Shown piece by piece: positions 1 to 8,004 of a stretch of 23,421 nucleotides of DNA. How positions within the stretch are numbered: position 1 is the first letter of the stretch; each line of letters starts with the position of its first letter. The notes under the pieces are model-generated. The model was not told where the DNA came from. It worked only from the letters and a program-made list of their open reading frames with translations, and searched no databases. Source of the DNA: Oscillospiraceae bacterium (GTDB taxonomy: Bacteria; Bacillota; Clostridia; Oscillospirales; Oscillospiraceae); NCBI GenBank assembly GCA_016295225.1, contig JAEDLP010000010.1:1-23421 (forward strand). The letters run 5' to 3'. Position numbers and translations under genes: made by a program.

Positions 1-1
1 G

Positions 2-115
2 CTTCTCCTTGCCGCTGTTGTGCTGGCCATTCGATCCATCCGAAAAAAAGGAGCCTCCTGCGGCAGCTGTGATGGATGCTGTGCATCCTGCTGCAGCAGC
101 TGCAAAAAATCATAG
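2..115 (+). CDS. FeoB-associated Cys-rich membrane protein (3' end only)
   Basis: The reading frame enters from the left edge and ends at TAG 113-115. It gives the end of a hydrophobic segment (LLLAAVVLAI), a basic RSIRKK stretch, then a Cys-rich tail, CGSCDGCCASCCSSCKKS. A single N-terminal membrane helix, a basic border and a short tail of paired cysteines are the hallmark of the small FeoB-associated Cys-rich proteins found directly after feoB in Firmicutes, so a ferrous-iron uptake locus (feoA/feoB) probably lies just left of the window. The tail would face the cytoplasm and could bind metal, which is inference. Only 37 codons are visible, so length and start cannot be judged. A terminator follows 19 bases later. 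Confidence 0.75.
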   Translation, partial: LLLAAVVLAIRSIRKKGASCGSCDGCCASCCSSCKKS

Positions 116-133
116 CAAAATGATGTTCAATAA

Positions 134-166
134 ACCGGCGCTGTCTCTCAGCGTCGGTTTTTCTTT
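134..166 (+). terminator. Rho-independent terminator after the feo-associated gene
   Basis: Stem ACCGGCGCTG / CAGCGTCGGT with one G-U pair and a TCTCT loop, followed by TTTTCTTT. It closes the transcript entering from the left edge. Confidence 0.8.
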
Positions 167-223
167 CGTAGGCTTTTTATTAAAATTAATGTTATAATTT
201 CTTCACATTTTTCTTATAAGAGG

Positions 224-252
224 TTGCAAAAAGGAAGAAAATAGGATACAAT
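224..252 (+). promoter_or_regulatory. Sigma-A type promoter of the SNF symporter
   Basis: -35 TTGCAA (224-229) and -10 TACAAT (247-252) with a 17-base spacer. The leader to the ATG at 307 would be about 50 bases. Both hexamers are close to consensus and the region lies just after a terminator. Confidence 0.65.
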
Positions 253-306
253 TCAACATACTGTTTCTTTGCAGTGAGAGAATACTTTTTGTTGGGAGAA
301 GAATTT

Positions 307-1677
307 ATGGAAAGAGAACGTTTAGGCAGCCGCCTTGGCTTCATTTTGCTAAGCGCCGGTTGTGCAATTGGTGTGGGCAACGTCTGGAAGTTCCCATACA
401 TGGCAGGGCAGTACGGCGGCGGCGCCTTCGTGCTGATTTATCTGTTTTTCCTGGTCATCCTTGGTCTGCCCATGCTGACCATCGAGTTTTCCCTGGGCCG
501 CGCCAGCCAGAAGAGCCCCGTCCGGCTCTACCAGCAGCTGGAGACCAAGGGGAGCAAGTGGCACCTCCACGGATACGCCTGCATGATCGGCAATTATGTG
601 CTGATGATGTTTTACACCACCGTGGCCGGCTGGATGGTCCAGTATTTCGTGAACACCGCCCGGGGTAAATTCACGGGCATGGACCCGGAGCAGGTGGGCG
701 AGGCCTTCGGCGCGGTCTGCTCCAATCCCACCACTATGATGATCTACACCACTCTGGTGGTCATCATCGGCTTTTTTGTCTGCTCCTTCAGCCTGCAGAA
801 GGGCTTGGAGCGAGTCACCAAGTACATGATGCTGGCCCTGCTGGCCATCATGGTCCTGCTGGCTGTTCACAGCTTCACCATGAACGGGGCCTCCGAGGGT
901 CTGTCCTTCTACTTAAAGCCTGACCTGGGCAAGATGCAGGAGATCGGCATGGGCAACGTCATCGTGGGGGCCATGAATCAGGCCTTCTTTACCCTGAGTC
1001 TCGGCATCGGCTCCATGGCCATCTTTGGCAGCTATCTGGACAAGAAGCGCTCCCTCATGGGAGAGTCCTTGAACGTGGTTTTGCTGGACACCTTCGTGGC
1101 TCTGACCTCCGGTCTCATCATCTTCCCCGCCTGCTTTACTTACAATGTTGAGGTCGGAGCAGGCCCCAGCCTGATCTTTGTGACCCTGCCCAACGTGTTC
1201 AACAATATGCCCCTGGGCAACCTGTGGGGGACCCTGTTCTTCATCTTTATGACCTTTGCGGCCCTGTCCACCGTCTTCGCCGTGTTTGAGAACATTCTGG
1301 CCTGCTGCATGGACCTGTTCGGCTGGAGCCGGAAAAAGGCCTGCGTCATCAACTGCGTGGCCCTGATCATTCTGTCCCTGCCCTGCGCCCTGGGCTTCAA
1401 TGTCCTCTCCGGCATCCATCCCCTGGGCGGCTCCACCAACATACTGGATCTGGAGGACTTCCTAGTCAGCAACATCCTGCTGCCCCTGGGCTCCGTGGCC
1501 TTCCTCCTCTTCGCCACCTCCAAGCGTGGCTGGGGCTGGAAGAATCTTATGGCCGAAGCCAACGCCGGCGACGGCCTCAAGCTCAAGAACTGGATGCGGG
1601 GTTACATCACCTATGTGCTGCCCGTCATCGTCCTGGCCCTCTTTGTCATCGGCATCATCTCCTATTTTAGCCACTAA
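307..1677 (+). CDS. Sodium-dependent transporter, neurotransmitter:sodium symporter (SNF) family
   Basis: A 456-residue inner-membrane protein that would import an amino acid or related amine together with Na+. The start chosen is ATG 307, preceded by GGGAGAA at 6 bases. The frame is open further upstream, but the family N-terminus (MERERLGSRLGF) begins here. TM1 carries the broken-helix signature AIGVGNVWKFPY that holds substrate and sodium in LeuT-type carriers, followed by GGGAF and ending TM2 with EFSLGR. I count eleven membrane helices, and the protein ends just after helix 11. This matches bacterial Tyt1/MhsT-type members rather than the twelve-helix LeuT. Substrate (aromatic or branched amino acid) cannot be decided from the sequence. 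It is a single-gene unit with its own promoter (224-252) and terminator (1690-1725). Confidence 0.93.
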   Translation: MERERLGSRLGFILLSAGCAIGVGNVWKFPYMAGQYGGGAFVLIYLFFLVILGLPMLTIEFSLGRASQKSPVRLYQQLETKGSKWHLHGYACMIGNYVLMMFYTTVAGWMVQYFVNTARGKFTGMDPEQVGEAFGAVCSNPTTMMIYTTLVVIIGFFVCSFSLQKGLERVTKYMMLALLAIMVLLAVHSFTMNGASEGLSFYLKPDLGKMQEIGMGNVIVGAMNQAFFTLSLGIGSMAIFGSYLDKKRSLMGESLNVVLLDTFVALTSGLIIFPACFTYNVEVGAGPSLIFVTLPNVFNNMPLGNLWGTLFFIFMTFAALSTVFAVFENILACCMDLFGWSRKKACVINCVALIILSLPCALGFNVLSGIHPLGGSTNILDLEDFLVSNILLPLGSVAFLLFATSKRGWGWKNLMAEANAGDGLKLKNWMRGYITYVLPVIVLALFVIGIISYFSH

Positions 1678-1689
1678 GCTTTCCCTCTC

Positions 1690-1725
1690 ATCCCCACCGG
1701 AAACAAAGTCCGGTGGGGATTTTTC
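1690..1725 (+). terminator. Rho-independent terminator after the SNF symporter
   Basis: Perfect 12-bp stem ATCCCCACCGGA / TCCGGTGGGGAT with a 7-base loop, running into TTTTC. Confidence 0.9.
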
Positions 1726-1745
1726 TGTACAGATGCGGGGGAACC

Positions 1746-1774
1746 TTGACGAAAAGAGGGGTTTTGGATAAAAT
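1746..1774 (+). promoter_or_regulatory. Promoter before the broken methyltransferase gene
   Basis: -35 TTGACG (1746-1751) and -10 TAAAAT (1769-1774) with an exact 17-base spacer. It originally served the gene at 1820, which is now broken. No terminator is visible before 3967, so it may now mainly express the two membrane-protein genes downstream (inference). Confidence 0.6.
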
Positions 1775-1819
1775 GAAGCTGATACTCTCATAACAAGAGA
1801 AAGAAAAGGACGTTTGCTC

Positions 1820-2435
1820 ATGGAAAAGAATCTGTTATCTGCCTTCGCCCGGGGAGACCTCTTTCTCATGGAGGGGGCTCTAGGCGAGCGGCTGAAGCGG
1901 GAATTCGGACTGCTCCCTCACCCAGAGGTCGCCCTGGCCGTTCACGGTATCACATAGGCCGGACAAGCAGCCCTGAAGGCCCTGTGGTGGGAGTACGCCG
2001 CCATCGCCCATAACCACGGACTCCCCTTCCTGGCCACCACCCCCACCCGCCGGGCCAACCGGGCAAGAGCGGCCAAGGCTGGTTTCGATCAGACGCTGAT
2101 TCGGCAAAACGTCCGGTTTCTCCGCTCGGTTTTAGACGCCTGCCCGGGGACTTCTTATCTCGGCGGCATGGTGGGCTGCCACGGAGACGCTTACACGGGA
2201 GAAGACGCTCTGTCGGAGGGAGAGGCCCAAGGCTTCCACCGCTGGCAGGTAGAAGCCTTGGCGGAAGAACACGGAGCTGGACAGGGCCACAGACCTGCTG
2301 ACCTCTGATCCCGTGTCCTTTGCTCACGCTGCGGTCAGGCTTCTGGAGCTGGCCCCCTTTCAGATTTTTGGGGGATGCTGCGGAACCGATGGCTGCCACC
2401 TGCGCCAAATCGCCCGCAGACTCAGACAACTTTGA
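1820..2435 (+). pseudogene. Homocysteine S-methyltransferase family pseudogene
   Basis: ATG 1820 with AAAAGGA upstream opens a protein beginning MEKNLLSAFARGDLFLMEGA, which fits the N-terminus of the homocysteine/S-methyl-transferase family (MmuM-like). An in-frame TAG lies at 1955-1957. The same frame continues with recognisable family sequence (GLPFLATTPTRRANR, then GGMVGCHGDAYTGEDAL) to a TGA at 2306. The end of the protein lies in another frame: SDPVSFAHAAVRLLEL, then the zinc-binding motif FGGCCGTD, then HLRQIARRLRQL, stopping at 2433-2435. The remnant covers about 205 codons where the family has about 270-310. The missing part is the middle of the barrel, around 2265-2290. One stop, one frameshift and one large deletion mean it cannot make active enzyme. 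The intact gene would have moved a methyl group to homocysteine to make methionine. Confidence 0.85.
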
Positions 2436-2456
2436 TTCCAGAAAGAAGACGATACC

Positions 2457-3221
2457 TTGCCTCACGCATTGATCACATCCAAAAATAAAACCTCTCTGGC
2501 CCTCCGCATCCTTTTTTACGCCCTGGGCCTGCTGATCCTGGCCCTGGGCATCACCATGAATACCAAGGCCGGGCTGGGCGTTTCCCCGTTGATTTCCGTT
2601 CCCTACAGCATTTCCGAGATTTGGTCCTTTAACTTTGGCAACGCAACCTTTGTCAGCTATATTGTTTACGTCTCCATTGAGTTCATCCTGCGTATCCTTC
2701 GGGCCAAGAAGATCGCCGGGCCGCCCCTGCCGCCCTGCCAAAAGCTCTCGCTGGCCCTGCTGATGGACGGCCTGCAGCTCCCCATGAGCCTGATCTTTAC
2801 CCGATTCCTCAACCTGTTCAACGGCCGAATTCCCAACCTGGCCGAGGACTGCGCCGGAACCTTCTGGGGGACTCTGCCGGGCCGGATCCTCTTTCTGGCC
2901 CTTGCCATCATTCTGACCGGCATCGGCGCCGCCCTCTCCATGAACATGCGGATCATTCCCAACCCCGGCGACGGCGTGGTTTTGTCCATTGCCGACTTTA
3001 CCGGCAAAAACGTCGGTCTCACCAAAAACGGCGTGGACCTCCTGAGCGCCCTCATTACCATTGCGGTAGGCCTCCTGGCCGCAGGGCATTTGGTGGGGGT
3101 CGGCCTTGGGACCATCCTATGCGTCCTGGGCGTGGGCCGGGTCATCGCGGTCTTTAACCGGCTCACCCTGAAAAAGACCCTGTCCCTGGCAGGTCTCCCC
3201 CTTTCCCCTGGCCACACCTGA
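2457..3221 (+). CDS. YczE/YyaS/YitT-like membrane protein (DUF6198 type)
   Basis: A 254-residue polytopic membrane protein of unknown function. The start is probably TTG 2457, with GAAAGAAG eight bases upstream. No ATG precedes the first conserved helix. Helix 1 (LRILFYALGLLILALGITM) is followed by the family pattern NTKAGLGVSPLISVPYSIS, a long second helix pair, a cytoplasmic RAKK stretch, then further helices including LALAIILTGIGAALSMNMRI and the repeat-like IPNPGDGVVLSIADFTGKN, with a GLTKNGVD turn. Five to six helices in total are typical of the YczE/YitT group. It begins 21 bases after the methyltransferase remnant and 44 bases before the VTT gene, so it is likely co-transcribed with both. 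No substrate can be assigned. Confidence 0.8.
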   Translation: MPHALITSKNKTSLALRILFYALGLLILALGITMNTKAGLGVSPLISVPYSISEIWSFNFGNATFVSYIVYVSIEFILRILRAKKIAGPPLPPCQKLSLALLMDGLQLPMSLIFTRFLNLFNGRIPNLAEDCAGTFWGTLPGRILFLALAIILTGIGAALSMNMRIIPNPGDGVVLSIADFTGKNVGLTKNGVDLLSALITIAVGLLAAGHLVGVGLGTILCVLGVGRVIAVFNRLTLKKTLSLAGLPLSPGHT

Positions 3222-3265
3222 TCCTCGAATCCCTGACTCTACCCCAAGAAGGTGACCACCGCAGC

Positions 3266-3967
3266 ATGAAAACACCAAACGAACGGACCCGGAAAAAGCG
3301 GCTGGCCTGGGCAGCCATCCTCCTCTTCTTTGCCGCCACGGCCCTCATCTGCTGGCAGGTGGGCGTCCCCATGGTGCGCCTGGCCTCGGAGCCGGAGCAC
3401 TTCCGTCAGTGGATCGAACAGCAACGGCTGGGGGGACAACTGATCTACATCGGCATGGTTGCCCTTCAGGTCCTGGCCGCCATCATTCCCGGAGAAGCCC
3501 TGGAGATCGCCGGAGGCTACGCCTTCGGCGCCCTGGAGGGGACGATCCTGTGTCTCATCGGCGGCACACTGGGCAGCTTTCTGGTCATCTGTCTGGTGCG
3601 GCGATTCGGCATGCCCTTGGTAGAGCTCTTCTTTTCCCAGGAAAAGCTCCACAACGTCCGGTTCCTGAAAAGCTCCCCAAAACGGACTGTGCTCTTTCTT
3701 CTGATCTTTATGATTCCGGGGACCCCCAAGGATCTGCTGTGCTATTTTGTGGGGCTGACCGACATCAGACTTCCTACTTTGATGCTCATCTGCTCTCTGG
3801 GCCGTCTGCCGGCCATCGTGACCTCCACCATCGGCGGCAACGCCCTGGGCAGCCAGCAGTACGGGTTTGCCGTCCTGGTTTTTATTGTCACCTTTCTCCT
3901 CAGCGGGTCAGGGCTGTTGATCTACAACCGCATCTGCAAGGCCCATAACCACAATGGCAAGAAGTAA
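3266..3967 (+). CDS. TVP38/TMEM64 family membrane protein (VTT/DedA-like domain)
   Basis: A 233-residue membrane protein of the VTT (SNARE-associated/DedA-like) superfamily. ATG 3266 has AAGAAGGTG upstream. The sequence shows a basic N-terminus (KTPNERTRKKR), a first helix AWAAILLFFAATALICW, a linker, and then the conserved core. That core is the re-entrant motif IIPGEALEIAGGYAFG, the glycine-rich GTLGSFLVICLVRRFG, and the second motif FMIPGTPKDLLCYFVGL, with its PG-x-PKD signature, followed by GRLPAIVTSTIGG. Family members are thought to act in lipid or small-molecule transport across membranes, but the role of this subgroup is not established. It is the last gene of the unit that starts near 1746. 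A second, divergent family member lies at 15510. Confidence 0.88.
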   Translation: MKTPNERTRKKRLAWAAILLFFAATALICWQVGVPMVRLASEPEHFRQWIEQQRLGGQLIYIGMVALQVLAAIIPGEALEIAGGYAFGALEGTILCLIGGTLGSFLVICLVRRFGMPLVELFFSQEKLHNVRFLKSSPKRTVLFLLIFMIPGTPKDLLCYFVGLTDIRLPTLMLICSLGRLPAIVTSTIGGNALGSQQYGFAVLVFIVTFLLSGSGLLIYNRICKAHNHNGKK

Positions 3968-4003
3968 AAGCGCAAGATTTCAGAAAACACCTCTGCGCCT
4001 TTT

Positions 4004-4012
4004 TGCTACAAT
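4004..4012 (+). promoter_or_regulatory. Extended -10 promoter for the AraC-type regulator and exporter
   Basis: TGCTACAAT gives a TGn extended -10 (TACAAT, 4007-4012). There is no good -35 at the expected distance. It lies 24 bases before ATG 4036 and the GGAGGTGA ribosome site at 4025. Confidence 0.45.
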
Positions 4013-4035
4013 GGCTTCCGAAACGGAGGTGAACC

Positions 4036-4887
4036 ATGGAAGAACAACGAATCGCCCTGCTCTCGGAAGTCATTGCCTTCATTGAGGCAAATTTACAGGA
4101 AGACCTGGATCTGGAACAGGTAGCCGCCGCCCTGCACTACTCCAAATACCACCTGCACCGGATGTTTACCCAGACCGTAGGGTTGACCATCCACGCCTAC
4201 ATCCGCCGGCGGCGGTTGACCGAGGCGGCCAGAGCGTTGGTTTTCTCCAGACGGTCTATCCTGGATATCGCCCTGTCGGCGGGATACACCAGCCAGCAGA
4301 CCTTTTCCGGCGTGTTTAAAGACCTGTACAAGATGACGCCCGCCCAATTCCGTCAGGTGGGCTCGTTCTATCCGCTGCAATTGGAATATACCTTAGAAGT
4401 CCCGCCCCAGAACGTCCGGTTGACCAAGGAGGCCATTCGCCTCGCTCGGGGGGAGGACATCCCCGCCTGGATGTCTCTGACCAGGCAAGTGATCAACGGC
4501 TTCCCCCATTGGGTAGAAACCGACTACCGGAAGCGCCTGGGCCAGAGCATCGCCTACCGGCGAGCCTTCATCCTGTTTGACGGTCCCCTGGCCGTCGGCG
4601 CCATGATCCTCTCCCAACGCTCCGGACATATCCATTTCTGGGCAATCCATCCTCAGTACCACGCCCGGGGCCTTTGGGAACTCTTTCTGGACAAACTCAC
4701 CGGGGACCTGATGCCCGGCCGGGTCCTCACTACCACCACCTATCGGGCCGGTGACAAGGCGGACACCGGCTACCGGCAAACCCTCCTCCTCCTGGGCTTT
4801 CGGGAGGATACCCTTTTGACGGAATTTGGATACCCCACTCAGCGGTTCCTGTTTCTTCCGCCCAACCATGCACAAACCCAACGATAA
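4036..4887 (+). CDS. AraC-family transcriptional regulator with C-terminal acetyltransferase-like domain
   Basis: A 283-residue protein; ATG 4036 follows a strong GGAGGTGA. Residues 8-107 form an AraC/XylS DNA-binding domain: the first helix-turn-helix contains LEQVAAALHYSKYHLHRMF, and the second contains ILDIALSAGYTSQQTFSGVF, followed by the family signature FKDLYKMTPAQFR. Unlike most AraC proteins, the DNA-binding part is at the N-terminus. Residues about 130-283 are not a cupin. They contain a beta strand/helix pattern with FWAIHPQYHARG followed by the helix WELFLDKLTG, which recalls the acetyl-CoA-binding core of GNAT enzymes, but the usual Q/RxxGxG/A loop is degenerate. It may sense a ligand or acetyl-CoA, or modify the substrate of the exporter; this is inference. 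The last 20 bases overlap the exporter gene, so it probably controls that gene. Confidence 0.85.
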   Translation: MEEQRIALLSEVIAFIEANLQEDLDLEQVAAALHYSKYHLHRMFTQTVGLTIHAYIRRRRLTEAARALVFSRRSILDIALSAGYTSQQTFSGVFKDLYKMTPAQFRQVGSFYPLQLEYTLEVPPQNVRLTKEAIRLARGEDIPAWMSLTRQVINGFPHWVETDYRKRLGQSIAYRRAFILFDGPLAVGAMILSQRSGHIHFWAIHPQYHARGLWELFLDKLTGDLMPGRVLTTTTYRAGDKADTGYRQTLLLLGFREDTLLTEFGYPTQRFLFLPPNHAQTQR

Positions 4888-6070
4888 CTGGAAATCCCGC
4901 GCCGTTCTCTTTCTGCTCAGCCAGTCGGTCTCTCTCTTCGGCTCCACCCTGGTCCAAATGGCCATTGTGTGGTACGTGACCCTGGAGACTGCTTCCGGCG
5001 GCTGGGTAGCTGCCTTTACCATCTGCTCCTATTTGCCCCAATTTCTAATCTCCTTTTGGGGCGGCGTCTGGGCTGATCGGTATCACCGTAAAGCACTCAT
5101 CATCGGAGCCGACGCTATGATTGCTGCCGTTACCCTGATTCTCATGCTCTTCCTGCCGTATTTACAGGGGCGTGCCTTCCTGCTCCCTGTCATTCTGGCT
5201 GTCTCCGCCATACGCTCCCTGGGCGCCGGGATACAAACTCCGGCAGTGAACGCGGTGATTCCCCTGCTGGTTCCCGAGACGCAACGAATGTGGTTCAACG
5301 GAGTCTATGCCGCCATGCAGGCAGCAATCCAGTTTGCTGCGCCGGCCGCCGCCGGGATCATTCTTAGTCTTTCCTCTCTGCGGATCTCCCTTCTGACGGA
5401 TGTCGTCACCGCCCTGCTGGGTATCGGTCTTCTGACCGGACTGCGGCTTCCCCCTCAGGAGCAAAGCAGAAGCACAGCCACTTATTTTTCCGATGTAAAG
5501 ACAGGCCTGCGGTACGCGCTTTCCCATCGGACCATTGCCCGGGCGCTGATTCTTTACGGGCTGTTTATCTTTTGGGCCGTCCCAGGCGGCTTCCTGGCCC
5601 AGCTTCTGGTCAGCCGGATCTTTGGCTCTTCCTATTGGTATCTGACCGCCGCAGAGCTGGCGGGTTTTGCCGGGATGACCGCGGGCGGGCTGATCCTGGG
5701 GGCCTGGGGCGGATTCCGACGGCGAGAAACCACCCTGGCCCTGGGTCTGGCCTCCTTCGGCCTTCTCTCTGTGGGAATGGGGCTGGCCAAATGCTTTCCC
5801 CTATACCTTGCCCTCATGGCCCTCTATGGGATCGCCATGACGATTGTCCAGACCTCCGTGACCACAATCATCCAGGATCAGGCCGAGAAGACGATCCACG
5901 GTCGGATATTTGGCCTGATGAGTACCTTGTATGCTGGAGCCCTCCCTCTGGGGATGGCTATCTTCGGCCCACTGGCAGACATCGTTCCCATCCAGGTCAT
6001 TGTGGTGCTTTCCGGAATCGCCCTCCTGCTGACTGCGCCAGCCTCCCGACCGATTTTCGGGCGATTTTGA
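4868..6070 (+). CDS. MFS transporter (drug/macrolide efflux type)
   Basis: A 400-residue major facilitator superfamily protein with twelve predicted helices. The start is ATG 4868 (MHKPNDNWKSRAVLFLLSQ), inside the 3' end of the regulator gene. There is no clear ribosome site, so translation may be coupled to the upstream gene. A TTG at 4826 in the same frame is less likely. Helix 1 (LLSQSVSLFGSTLVQMAIVW) and the loop GGVWADRYHRKALIIGAD, a form of MFS motif A between helices 2 and 3, place it near the MFS_3/macrolide-efflux group of H+-driven exporters. The family expels antibiotics, siderophores or metabolites; the substrate here is unknown. It pairs with the AraC-type regulator and ends just before a strong terminator. 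Confidence 0.88.
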   Translation: MHKPNDNWKSRAVLFLLSQSVSLFGSTLVQMAIVWYVTLETASGGWVAAFTICSYLPQFLISFWGGVWADRYHRKALIIGADAMIAAVTLILMLFLPYLQGRAFLLPVILAVSAIRSLGAGIQTPAVNAVIPLLVPETQRMWFNGVYAAMQAAIQFAAPAAAGIILSLSSLRISLLTDVVTALLGIGLLTGLRLPPQEQSRSTATYFSDVKTGLRYALSHRTIARALILYGLFIFWAVPGGFLAQLLVSRIFGSSYWYLTAAELAGFAGMTAGGLILGAWGGFRRRETTLALGLASFGLLSVGMGLAKCFPLYLALMALYGIAMTIVQTSVTTIIQDQAEKTIHGRIFGLMSTLYAGALPLGMAIFGPLADIVPIQVIVVLSGIALLLTAPASRPIFGRF

Positions 6071-6097
6071 AAAAAGGACTGCACAGCAGTCCTTTTT
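6071..6097 (+). terminator. Rho-independent terminator after the MFS gene
   Basis: AAAAGGACTGC / GCAGTCCTTTT with an ACA loop and a T-run. The arms are perfect. It could also work for transcription on the minus strand, though no minus-strand gene needs it here. Confidence 0.85.
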
Positions 6098-6098
6098 A

Positions 6099-6107
6099 TG
6101 CTATAAT
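6099..6107 (+). promoter_or_regulatory. Extended -10 promoter of the TIGR03960/TIGR03936 pair
   Basis: TGCTATAAT is a perfect -10 hexamer with the TGn extension. The -35 position falls inside the preceding terminator hairpin and is poor (CTGCAC, 6079-6084). The promoter thus starts right behind the terminator and leaves a leader of about 50 bases. Confidence 0.6.
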
Positions 6108-6165
6108 ATTGTGAATTATTTCATTGAAATCCGCAGAGTATCCCTCTGCTGTACTGGAGGTCCAC

Positions 6166-8004
6166 ATGGATCATAAACTGGAAAAAATCCTGGCCCGGGT
6201 CCAAAAGCCCGGTCGCTATGTGGGCGGCGAATACAACGCCGTCCAGAAAGACAAGTCCGAGGTAGATTGCCGCTTCGCCTTCTGCTTCCCCGACACCTAT
6301 GAGATCGGCATGTCTAACTTAGGGCTGCGTATCCTCTATGGCGTTATGAACGAGATGGAGGGCGTCTGGTGCGAGCGAGTCTTTGCCCCCTGGGGAGATA
6401 TGGAAGACGAAATGCGCCGGGAAGGTCTGCCCCTTTACGCCCTGGAAAGCGGCGACCCGGTGAAGGACTTTGACATCATCGGCTTCTCCCTGGGCTATGA
6501 GATGGCCTACACCAACGTGCTGAATCTGCTGGATCTGGCCGGACTGCCCCTGCGCAGCGCCGACCGACCCGACCTGACCCCTCTTATTATCGCCGGGGGG
6601 ACCTCCACCTACAACCCGGAGCCCCTGGCCCCCTTCGTGGACCTGATCTCCCTGGGGGAGGGCGAGGACGTGACCTGTGAGCTCATCCAGCTCTACCGCA
6701 GGGCCAGAGACGAGGGCTGGTCCAAGGATCGGATGCTGCGGGAAGCCGCCAAGATCCCCGGCCTGTACGTCCCCTCTCTCTATGAGGTCTCCTACTATGA
6801 GGACGGCACCATCGCCGCCATCACTCCCCAGGACGGCGCGCCGGAAGTGGTCACCAAGCGCATTGTCAAGGACATGGACAAGTCCTACTATCCTGTAAAG
6901 ACCATCGTCCCCTCCACCGAGGTCACCCACGACCGCGTCATGCTGGAACTCTTCCGGGGCTGTATCCGGGGCTGTCGGTTCTGCCAGGCTGGTTTCGTCT
7001 ATCGTCCCGTACGGGGCCGCAGCCATGAACTGTTGGCCCAGCAGGGCGTGGATGCCTGCAAGGACTCCGGCTACCAGGAGATGACCCTGATGAGTCTCTC
7101 CTCCAGCGACTACCCCGATCTACTCCCCCTGTGCGACGGTCTGCTGGAATGGTGCCAGCCCAACAAGGTCAGCCTCTCCCTGCCCTCCCTCCGGGCGGAC
7201 AACTTCTCCATGAAGCTCATGGAAAAGCTCCAGGCAGGCGGTCGAAAGAGCGGTCTGACCTTCGCCCCCGAGGCCGGCTCCCAGCGGCTCCGGGACGCTA
7301 TCAACAAGAACGTCACCGAGGAGGATCTGCTGAACTCCTGCCGCACCGCCTTTGCCGGTGGGTGGAGCAGCGTGAAGCTCTACTTCATGCTGGGCCTGCC
7401 CACGGAGACCGACGAGGACGTGCTGGGCATTGCCGATCTGGCCACCAAGGTCTACCATGTCTGGCGGAACAACACCCCCAACCGTTCCCGGGGCGTACGC
7501 ATCACTGTCTCTACCTCCTGCTTTGTGCCCAAGTCCCACACCCCCTTCCAGTGGGAAGCCCAGAACACCCAGGAGGAATACATGCGCAAGGTCTCCCTCC
7601 TGCGGGAGAATCTTCGCAACAAGTCCATCACCTACAACTGGCACGATCCCGAGACCAGCTTCCTGGAAGCCTGCCTCTCCCGGGGCGACCGCCGTCTGGC
7701 CGACGTGCTGGAGACTGCCTGGAAAAACGGCGCCAAGTTCGACTCCTGGAGTGAGTATTTCAACCTCCAGACCTGGCTGGACGCCTTTGAAGCCAACAGT
7801 CTCTCCCCGGCCTTCTACGCCACTCGGGAGAGAGACAAGGACGAGATCCTGCCCTGGAAGGTCATCTCCGACGGCGTCAAGGAGAGTTTCCTGTGGAAGG
7901 AACGGGAGGCCGCCTATCAGGGGGTCATCACCCCCGACTGCCGGGTGAAGTGCTCCGGCTGCGGCGCCAACAAGCTGTGCGAAGGAGGGGTTTGCCATGG
8001 CTGA
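6166..8004 (+). CDS. TIGR03960-family radical SAM protein with B12-binding-like N-terminus
   Basis: A 612-residue protein. ATG 6166 is chosen because CTGGAGG ends five bases upstream and MDHKLEKILARVQKPGRYVG is the family N-terminus; the frame also opens at TTG 6124. Residues about 30-210 resemble a cobalamin-binding/UPF0313-like domain (PDTYEIGMSNLGLRILYGVM, IIGFSLGYEMAYTN, LISLGEGED). The radical SAM motif RGCIRGCRFCQAG carries the cluster cysteines at 266, 270 and 273 (CxxxCxxC). The C-terminus has a second cysteine group, CRVKCSGCGANKLCEGGVC, probably metal-binding. The reaction is not known. In most Clostridia the gene pairs with TIGR03936 and is often followed by ribonuclease G and the L21/L27 ribosomal genes, which hints at RNA or ribosome modification. 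Here that continuation is absent. The stop overlaps the next start by 8 bases. Confidence 0.93.
   Translation: MDHKLEKILARVQKPGRYVGGEYNAVQKDKSEVDCRFAFCFPDTYEIGMSNLGLRILYGVMNEMEGVWCERVFAPWGDMEDEMRREGLPLYALESGDPVKDFDIIGFSLGYEMAYTNVLNLLDLAGLPLRSADRPDLTPLIIAGGTSTYNPEPLAPFVDLISLGEGEDVTCELIQLYRRARDEGWSKDRMLREAAKIPGLYVPSLYEVSYYEDGTIAAITPQDGAPEVVTKRIVKDMDKSYYPVKTIVPSTEVTHDRVMLELFRGCIRGCRFCQAGFVYRPVRGRSHELLAQQGVDACKDSGYQEMTLMSLSSSDYPDLLPLCDGLLEWCQPNKVSLSLPSLRADNFSMKLMEKLQAGGRKSGLTFAPEAGSQRLRDAINKNVTEEDLLNSCRTAFAGGWSSVKLYFMLGLPTETDEDVLGIADLATKVYHVWRNNTPNRSRGVRITVSTSCFVPKSHTPFQWEAQNTQEEYMRKVSLLRENLRNKSITYNWHDPETSFLEACLSRGDRRLADVLETAWKNGAKFDSWSEYFNLQTWLDAFEANSLSPAFYATRERDKDEILPWKVISDGVKESFLWKEREAAYQGVITPDCRVKCSGCGANKLCEGGVCHG

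Noticed and set aside
1950..3089. Minus-strand open frame of 379 codons
   Set aside because: It covers both the methyltransferase remnant and the YczE-like gene, is rich in Gly/Gln as expected of complement translation, and has no recognisable domain.
3966..4002. GCGCA...TGCGC repeat after the first VTT gene as a terminator
   Set aside because: Only five base pairs with a loop of about 25 bases, although a TTTTT run follows. Too weak to call.
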